Assembly: GCA_905214925.1 (NCBI GenBank)
Contig: CAJMOB010000001.1
Span: forward strand, 124,001-188,000
Length of the DNA stretch: 64,000 nt
DNA from: Scybalomonas sp905214925
GTDB lineage: Bacteria; Bacillota; Clostridia; Lachnospirales; Lachnospiraceae
Direction of reading: 5' to 3'
Below the pieces are notes generated by a model that was not told the DNA's origin, ran no database searches, and saw nothing but the letters and a program-made list of their open reading frames with translations. This document shows positions 58,761-64,000 of this stretch, in pieces. Positions within the stretch are counted from its first letter, which is position 1; each line of letters starts with the position of its first letter. The position numbers and the translations under genes were made by a program.

Positions 58761-61022
58761 ATGAATGAACAAACCATGCAGAAAAGGGTACTAAAAATTA
58801 CTTTTTTCACGATCTTCATTAGTATTCTCTTAATTTTTTGCTCGTGTATTCTTATATTTTTTATGCAACGAGCAAATAAGGAATCTTATGATGCTCAGTT
58901 ACAGTCCCTTTTAGCTGAATATAAAATTAATATGGAACGCCAATTTGATTCTGACTTTCAATCTTTAGAAACGTTATCCCCTTTCCTCAGCTTTAATTTT
59001 GATGAAAAAACTACAGAAGATACGAATCAAAAGTACGGAATCAAAAGCCCATTTCTCACAATCACTTACTATGAAAAGGAGACTCTTAACAGTCATCCTA
59101 TTTTGTCATTGAAAAACAAAGAAAATTATTCTTATGACACATCAAATAAACGAGTACAAGAGCTAATTCAAAATGCTCTTCAAGGGGAACGTGGTGTCTC
59201 TACCGTTCATTTTAACGAACGCGTTGGCCAAAATGTTATTACTTATGCCATGCCGGTATACGGAGATACAATTGATACTATTATTGGCGCATTGACAGCT
59301 ACCAAAAATACAACCGCATTTTCAGAAATTTTAAGCCAGTCAACGACTTCTGAACTTTCTCTTAATGTGAATTGGATTCGCTCAGATGGCTCTTTTGTTA
59401 CTTGGTCTCCCCATAGTATTGTTACTGAACAGATTGATTCCATTTATGATGATCAGTTCGTCACACCGAAAAACCAAAAAATTATTAAACAAAATATGCA
59501 GAAGAATATTTCTTTTACTTCCTCTTTTATATACGAAGATCAAAGTTATCCTCTGCATTTCTATCCACTAGAAACCAATGGTTGGTATCTCATTTGTTTG
59601 GATCAGCAAACAGGAATCAAAAGCCCTATTCATTCCATTTTTTTAGTTGTAAATTTAATCTTTGGTATTGTATTGGTCATATCCATTATTGCCATTTTCA
59701 TTTTTTATCAACTATTAAAACGAAATAATAAAGACTTAATTCACCTAAAAAAACATGATAGATTGACGGGTGCTTTAAACTTCGAACAATTTAAAGAAGA
59801 AGTAGAAATACTCTCAAAAACACTTTCTGGTTATAGCATAGCGGCAATTAATATTCGACATTTTCAATACATCAATGAGATTTTTGGAATGACCGATGCC
59901 GATCTTCTTTTATGCAAAATTTCTGAAATATTAGGAAAAGAAACGAAAGATAATGAACTTTACTGCCGCTATATCGGAGATCAATTCTACTTATTTTTAA
60001 CGGACACAGAACAAGGCGTATTAAACCAAAGAATCCATCAACTCTTAGATAAAATTAGCTCGATTCCTCTTGAATTTAATAAAAATTATACGATATCTTT
60101 ATATTCTGGAATCGCCACTTATAAAGAAAACAACCAAGAGAAGTCCTGTTTTCACAGCCTTCTTCATAAGGTAGAATTTACATTAAAATATGCCCACAAT
60201 GGTCATGAAAATGTCGTTGTATTTTATGATGAGAAAATGCATCAACAGGAAAATTTATATAACTTTATTGAAAGTTCTATGAAACAAGCATTAGAACAAG
60301 AAGAATTTAAGATGTATTTGCAACCAAAGATTGATTTAAAAACCAATCATATTATTGGGGCAGAGGCTCTTGTTCGTTGGATTCGAGCAGATGGAACTAT
60401 AATCTATCCTGACCAATTCATCCCTGCCTTTGAACGAAATGGTTTTTGTGCAGAGCTTGATTTATATATAGTGGAACAGGCTTGTAAACAGCTTCGTCAA
60501 TGGATGGATGCTGGTAAAGAACCAATTCATATTGCTGTCAACCAATCAAAGCTATTGTTTTATCAATCTGACTATATTGAACAACTATGTAATATTACAA
60601 AACGCTACGATATTTCTCCTGAACAAATTACATTAGAAATTATCGAAGGTCTTGCTGCTAAAAATATTGAAGAATTGAATAAAACGATTCATAAACTTCA
60701 TGAACTAGGTTTTCATATTTCTCTTGATGACTTTGGCAGTGGTTACTCTTCCCTTAATATACTAGCCACAATAGAAATTGACGAATTAAAGCTCGATCGT
60801 ACTTTCTTATCGGAAGAATTATTAAAGAGACAGTCACAACAAATGATGCTGAAAAATGTTGTACAGCTTTCAAAAGATTTACATATTAAAACGGTTGTAG
60901 AAGGGGTTGAAACTTTAGACAATCACGAATTAATCAAAATACTTGGCTGTAATTACGGTCAAGGCTATTATTACAGCCGTCCAATTCCAGTGGACGAATT
61001 CGAAAAGGAATTTTTATCTTAA
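58761..61022 (+). CDS. Membrane GGDEF-EAL protein, probable c-di-GMP phosphodiesterase
   Basis: A 753-residue signalling protein. Membrane helices at ~13-36 and ~295-318 flank an extracellular sensor domain of about 255 residues. The GGDEF domain (~330-485) is degenerate, with 'YIGDQF' where GGDEF should be, so it should not make c-di-GMP. The EAL domain (~500-750) keeps its key residues: 'EALVRW', 'AVNQS', 'LEIIEG', 'DDFGSGYSSL', 'ELKLDR' and 'VVEGVET', so it should degrade c-di-GMP. The ATG follows AGAGG. It stands alone with its own terminator. Confidence 0.93.
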   Translation: MNEQTMQKRVLKITFFTIFISILLIFCSCILIFFMQRANKESYDAQLQSLLAEYKINMERQFDSDFQSLETLSPFLSFNFDEKTTEDTNQKYGIKSPFLTITYYEKETLNSHPILSLKNKENYSYDTSNKRVQELIQNALQGERGVSTVHFNERVGQNVITYAMPVYGDTIDTIIGALTATKNTTAFSEILSQSTTSELSLNVNWIRSDGSFVTWSPHSIVTEQIDSIYDDQFVTPKNQKIIKQNMQKNISFTSSFIYEDQSYPLHFYPLETNGWYLICLDQQTGIKSPIHSIFLVVNLIFGIVLVISIIAIFIFYQLLKRNNKDLIHLKKHDRLTGALNFEQFKEEVEILSKTLSGYSIAAINIRHFQYINEIFGMTDADLLLCKISEILGKETKDNELYCRYIGDQFYLFLTDTEQGVLNQRIHQLLDKISSIPLEFNKNYTISLYSGIATYKENNQEKSCFHSLLHKVEFTLKYAHNGHENVVVFYDEKMHQQENLYNFIESSMKQALEQEEFKMYLQPKIDLKTNHIIGAEALVRWIRADGTIIYPDQFIPAFERNGFCAELDLYIVEQACKQLRQWMDAGKEPIHIAVNQSKLLFYQSDYIEQLCNITKRYDISPEQITLEIIEGLAAKNIEELNKTIHKLHELGFHISLDDFGSGYSSLNILATIEIDELKLDRTFLSEELLKRQSQQMMLKNVVQLSKDLHIKTVVEGVETLDNHELIKILGCNYGQGYYYSRPIPVDEFEKEFLS

Positions 61023-61034
61023 GCATAAACAACA

Positions 61035-61075
61035 AAAACCTGCCATCTCATATCTATTATGGGATGACAGGTTTT
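61035..61075 (+). terminator. Terminator after the GGDEF-EAL gene
   Basis: Stem AAAACCTGCCATCTCAT / ATGGGATGACAGGTTTT with two mismatches and a 7-base loop, running into T residues. Confidence 0.8.
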
Positions 61076-61147
61076 CTTATTTATCTTTGTTACTACATTG
61101 CCACGTATTTTACTTTTAAAAGAAACATTTCTCTTTCTTAAATCTTA

Positions 61148-61199
61148 TTGACACTTTCACTACTATGTATTACTATATATCAGTACTTAGTAATACATA
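61148..61199 (+). promoter_or_regulatory. Promoter and PadR-type operator
   Basis: Promoter TTGACA (61148-61153), 17-base spacer and TACTAT (61171-61176). A perfect 10-bp inverted repeat TATGTATTAC / GTAATACATA (61164-61173 and 61190-61199, 16-base spacer) covers the -10 and start site. ATGTA...TACAT symmetry is typical of PadR operators, so autorepression is likely. Confidence 0.75.
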
Positions 61200-61226
61200 A
61201 CAGTGGATAGAAAGAGAGGAATACCG

Positions 61227-61547
61227 TTGAATCAAATGACAGAAATGTTAAAAGGAATTCTCGAAGGCTTGGTATTAGAAATTATCAGTCATGGGGAAAC
61301 CTATGGTTATGAAATTACCCAACAACTGCGAGAACTAGGATTTCATGATGTTGTGGAAGGTACTGTTTATACCATCACAACTCGATTCGAAAAAAATCAT
61401 CTTGTGGAGATGGAAAAAAAATCATCTACAATAGGCCCACCTCGCAAATTTTACCGATTAAACGAAGCTGGTCAACAAAAACGAAAAGAATTTTGGGAAA
61501 ACTGGGATTTTATCTCTGAAAGGTGCAAGCAATTACGAGAAAAATAA
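61227..61547 (+). CDS. PadR-family transcriptional regulator
   Basis: A 106-residue winged-helix regulator of the short PadR subfamily. 'MLKGILEGLVLEIISHGETYGYEITQQL' in its parts ('LKGILEGLVLEII', 'GETYGYEITQQL'), 'EGTVYTITTRFEKN' and 'GPPRKFYRLNEAG' are the DNA-binding wing and helix signatures. I place the start at the TTG at 61227, seven bases after AGAGAGG. A GTG further upstream is open but lies before the ribosome binding site. It leads a three-gene unit with two DUF1048 genes and probably represses its own promoter. Confidence 0.9.
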   Translation: MNQMTEMLKGILEGLVLEIISHGETYGYEITQQLRELGFHDVVEGTVYTITTRFEKNHLVEMEKKSSTIGPPRKFYRLNEAGQQKRKEFWENWDFISERCKQLREK

Positions 61548-61558
61548 TGGAGGAGCTT

Positions 61559-61912
61559 ATGAATTTTTTTGAACGAGTAACAGGTAGCGATATTACAAAA
61601 GCCATGAAAAATTTTGATGCAAGAGTAAAAAATTTGCCAACTGAGTATCAGATAGCATGGACAGAAATTCAGAATCACCTTGAGCCTTATGGTGATTTCA
61701 CTGGCCGTAACTTAATTCCAATTCTCAATCTGGCTCTTGAATTGCTTGAATTAACATCAGCAGATGGACAAACCGTTGAAGAAGTATTTAACCATGATAT
61801 CAAAAGTTTTTGTGTGGCACTTGCTACTAATGAAGGTGTAAAAACTTACCGAGATAAATTAAGAGAACAACTCAATCGTAATGTGAGAAAAAAATTAGGA
61901 GAATTACAATGA
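61559..61912 (+). CDS. DUF1048 family protein, copy 1
   Basis: A 117-residue soluble, mostly helical protein of the DUF1048 family, which is often found next to PadR regulators. The central segment 'LPTEYQIAWTEIQNHL' is shared with the next gene. The ATG at 61559 follows GGAGGAG, so the in-frame extension upstream is not used. It is 11 bases after the PadR gene. The biochemical role of the family is not established. Confidence 0.87.
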   Translation: MNFFERVTGSDITKAMKNFDARVKNLPTEYQIAWTEIQNHLEPYGDFTGRNLIPILNLALELLELTSADGQTVEEVFNHDIKSFCVALATNEGVKTYRDKLREQLNRNVRKKLGELQ

Positions 61913-62172
61913 ATGTAAAGAAAATTATAAAAGAAAAAAAAGAGTGGAAGACCTATCAAGCACGTATAAAAGCCCTTCCAGAACAATATCAAATCGTCTA
62001 TCATGAAATACAAAAATATCTTTTTAAAGTCTGCTGTATAGAAGGAATTTCCTATGATGAAGTACTGCTTGGAATTTTGGAACTTTTTGAAGAAAGCGCA
62101 GTTACTGGAAAAAACGTTCTTGACGTTACTGGGACGGATGTTGCTAGTTTTTGTGACAGTTTATTCGAATAA
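61909..62172 (+). CDS. DUF1048 family protein, copy 2
   Basis: An 87-residue paralogue of the preceding protein, sharing 'LPEQYQIVYHEIQKYL' and 'DVTGTDVASFCDSL', but shorter at both ends. The start overlaps the previous stop as ATGA, with AGGAGAA upstream, so the pair is coupled. The stop codon lies inside a perfect 34-base palindrome. Function unknown; a heteromeric partner of copy 1 is possible. Confidence 0.85.
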   Translation: MNVKKIIKEKKEWKTYQARIKALPEQYQIVYHEIQKYLFKVCCIEGISYDEVLLGILELFEESAVTGKNVLDVTGTDVASFCDSLFE

Positions 62173-62183
62173 ACTGTCACAAA
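62150..62183. terminator. Perfect 34-base palindrome over the last stop codon
   Basis: TTTGTGACAG...CTGTCACAAA pairs without a mismatch around a central TTCGAA, and contains the stop codon of the second DUF1048 gene. No long T run follows, so it may be a terminator of the weak type or a DNA site. The 125 bases beyond it to 62308 show no gene. Confidence 0.6.
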
Positions 62184-62308
62184 TAATACTTTGAATAAGA
62201 GTCATAAATCAAGAAAAAATACTCCCACAGCGTGTTTTTCCTGTTTTTACATATCCATTTATGATTTTATCTACTGTCTTTGATAGCCTTTATCTGTCCC
62301 TTTTTATC

Positions 62309-63346
62309 CTATTTATCATCTTCCAAAAATTCATCGACGTTTTTAGTTGTAATCTTAGAATAAGTCACAAAAATATATTTATCATTTTCAAGAGGAATAT
62401 CCTTCATTCCCTTTTCAGTCACAACGGCAAAAACTAGCTTTGCCATAGCCTCTGCCTGTTTTTCTTTATCATTGTATACCGTGCCTGCCAACTTCGAATC
62501 GCGCACTGCCTTTAACCCTACATCGGTGCCATCAATGCCAAAAAATACAGGGAAAGCGGAGTCCGTTAAATTTAATTTTTCATAGGCATCAATGGCTCCC
62601 AGTGCCATATCATCATTATTGGCTAAAACAAGTTCTATTTCATTATGATACTGTGCAATCATTTGTTCCATTCTATTTTGTGCCTGTGCCCGATTCCAAT
62701 TGGCAATTTGATAACTGAGTTTTTCAAGCTCAATACCATAACTTTTCAAAGTATTTACCGCATTTTCGGTACGAATAATCGTATCCTGATGTCCTGCCTC
62801 TCCTTCAAGCACCACATATTGAATTTTTCCATCTTTATTTTTATCGATGGGAACACCAGACTTTATTGCTTCAGCCACCAATTCTCCCTGCATTACCCCA
62901 GATTGTTTTGCATCAGCACCGACATAATAAAGTCCATCCCACTGCATTAGGTCTTCTGCTACTGGCTCTCTGTTAAAGAAAATAATAGGTACATTCTCTT
63001 CTTTTGCCATATCAATGATGTCAGAAGGAGCTGCCCGATCGACTAAATTCACACAAAGCACATTACAACCTGCATCCATCAATTCTTTTATTTGATCGTT
63101 TTGGGTTCGTTGTGATCCTGCTGCATCTCGTATTGTCACTGTAGTTTCTATCTTATCCCCACCAAGAGTTTCCATTTCTTCTTTAAAACAATCGATCAGT
63201 TCATTGAGAAACGTATCGCTTTGATTATAATATGCCACTCCCACATGAATCTTATCTGATGTAACTGGATGATTCGACTTGCACCCACTTAAAAACTGCA
63301 CACTTATAAAAAAAATGATTCCCACTACCAATACTTTCTTCTTCAT
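62309..63346 (-). CDS. Galactose/glucose-binding-protein-like lipoprotein (MglB type)
   Basis: A 345-residue sugar-binding protein of the Peripla_BP_4 family. The signal has a lipobox LSGC (Cys near residue 22). The calcium-binding loop typical of MglB is visible as 'DKNKDGKIQYVVLEGE', followed by 'GHQD', and 'ANNDDMALGAIDAYEK' and 'PVFFGIDGTDVGLKAV' are family hallmarks. The ATG at 63346 follows AGAGG by seven bases; an upstream in-frame GTG lacks a site. It follows another binding-protein-like gene on the same strand; the expected mglA and mglC would lie elsewhere, not downstream here. Confidence 0.92.
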   Translation of the reverse strand: MKKKVLVVGIIFFISVQFLSGCKSNHPVTSDKIHVGVAYYNQSDTFLNELIDCFKEEMETLGGDKIETTVTIRDAAGSQRTQNDQIKELMDAGCNVLCVNLVDRAAPSDIIDMAKEENVPIIFFNREPVAEDLMQWDGLYYVGADAKQSGVMQGELVAEAIKSGVPIDKNKDGKIQYVVLEGEAGHQDTIIRTENAVNTLKSYGIELEKLSYQIANWNRAQAQNRMEQMIAQYHNEIELVLANNDDMALGAIDAYEKLNLTDSAFPVFFGIDGTDVGLKAVRDSKLAGTVYNDKEKQAEAMAKLVFAVVTEKGMKDIPLENDKYIFVTYSKITTKNVDEFLEDDK

Positions 63347-63383
63347 CTTATACCTCTGATTTTTCAATTCCACCAAAACACTT

Positions 63384-64000
63384 TTACTGGCTCAATGTAA
63401 AAAGAATTTCCTGATTTTCCTTCGAAAACAAGGTGTCCTTACGGATAACCGTATAAGAAACTGTTTTGTCCTTCATATTATAAAAATAATTTTTTAGATT
63501 TTTTGCTACTTCTGTTAAACTTTGATATCCTGTATTAAATTCATCTGGAACTACAAGACATTCGGCTACCTTTGTGTCCAGATAATATACAGCCTCCGTG
63601 GAGTTCCCAATTCCATATAATAAAGCACCATTGAGATTTCCTGTAACCAAGCATCTTCCAGCTGTTATGAAACTGTGATTATCAAGGGCAACAACAACAT
63701 CTACCTTGGACTGTGCCTTTAAAGACGTCTTCTTTTCTTTTTCAGAAGTTTTATCCACCGACCACCGAATGGTAAATCCTGTGCCTTTTAATTCATCCAT
63801 TAATCCCTTTCTCCGATTTCTTATAGATTCTAATTCCTCTGATTCTGATAAAATCCCTAATGTCTTCCCTTCCATATTACCATTATAATCTTCCAATAGC
63901 TCCTGTGCCAAAGCCTTTCCCATGGCATAATTATCTGGCTCTACAATCGGTAATTTTGATTCCTCCTTTCCTTTTGATGCTGTATGTTCTACGAGCATAA
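63384..64000 (-). CDS. Periplasmic-binding-protein-like domain protein (5' end outside window)
   Basis: The C-terminal ~205 residues of a protein whose N-terminus lies beyond the right edge of the window. Segments such as 'EPDNYAMGKALAQELLEDY', 'GKTLGILSESEELESIRNRRKGL', 'VVVALDNHSFITAGRCL' and 'LLYGIGNSTEAVYYLDT' follow the LacI/sugar-binding-protein fold. The family usually includes extracytoplasmic sensors that partner with two-component systems next to MglB-type genes, which would fit its place 37 bases upstream of the MglB-like gene. This role is inference. Confidence 0.7.
   Translation of the reverse strand, partial: MLVEHTASKGKEESKLPIVEPDNYAMGKALAQELLEDYNGNMEGKTLGILSESEELESIRNRRKGLMDELKGTGFTIRWSVDKTSEKEKKTSLKAQSKVDVVVALDNHSFITAGRCLVTGNLNGALLYGIGNSTEAVYYLDTKVAECLVVPDEFNTGYQSLTEVAKNLKNYFYNMKDKTVSYTVIRKDTLFSKENQEILFTLSQ

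Noticed and set aside
1..64000. CRISPR arrays, tRNA or rRNA genes, prophage and insertion sequences
   Set aside because: No regularly spaced repeats, no cloverleaf candidates, no transposase or phage motifs were noticed on reading either strand.

Overview
The window is AT-rich DNA with the look of a strictly anaerobic, low-GC Gram-positive of the class Clostridia, most likely a gut Lachnospiraceae-type organism. This is inferred from gene content: oxygen-sensitive class III ribonucleotide reductase (NrdD/NrdG), a CIRCE-controlled htpG, teichoic-acid-type export and polymerisation genes (TagD, TagG, TagH, TagB/TagF-like), CdaA/CdaR, strong AGGAGG-type ribosome binding sites with frequent TTG and GTG starts, and secreted aryl-sulfate sulfotransferases. 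No rRNA, tRNA, CRISPR array, phage or insertion sequence was seen.

Layout. 0-5.4 kb: a carbohydrate ABC importer (two permeases, one cut by the window edge, and a lipoprotein binding protein) diverging from an unusual LacI regulator fused to a second solute-binding-protein-like domain. 5.4-16.2 kb: housekeeping genes: GtrB-like glycosyltransferase with AlaX editing protein, a DUF554 membrane protein, htpG under CIRCE, an aromatic-acid-exporter-like protein with leucyl aminopeptidase, a LysR regulator, and htrA. 16.4-27.4 kb: cell-surface polymer locus: polyprenyl-phosphate sugar transferase, LCP ligase, parallel beta-helix protein, glycosyltransferases, two CDP-glycerol glycerophosphotransferase-family proteins, galU, tagD and the TagGH-type exporter. 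27.5-31.3 kb: a cyclic-di-AMP operon (two membrane proteins, cdaA, cdaR) ending in an HPr-like gene. 31.5-39.3 kb: three aryl-sulfate sulfotransferase paralogues around a two-component system. Two of their promoters carry the same 11-bp-period direct repeat at the same distance from the -10 box. 39.3-42.2 kb: nrdDG behind a pair of NrdR boxes. 42.4-48.1 kb: a large multidomain teichoic-type polymerase, a pyruvyl transferase-family protein, a ZIP metal transporter and TspO.

48.1-56.0 kb is the most remarkable part: a NifH-like reductase, a FecBCD-type ABC importer, two nitrogenase component-1-like subunits and a flavodoxin, all on the minus strand, diverging from a Cys-rich AraC regulator. The two promoter regions share a TTAG-N6-CTAA palindrome resembling DtxR/MntR-type metal-repressor boxes. 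There is no nifB, nifE or nifN here, and one subunit lacks the P-cluster-type cysteines, so this is not a nitrogen-fixation system. It looks like an uncharacterised nitrogenase-like reductase tied to uptake of a metal, metallophore or tetrapyrrole.

56.0-64.0 kb: metY with its LysR regulator, a membrane GGDEF-EAL protein (likely phosphodiesterase), a PadR regulator with two DUF1048 proteins, and a galactose-binding-protein-like lipoprotein followed upstream by a second binding protein that runs off the window.
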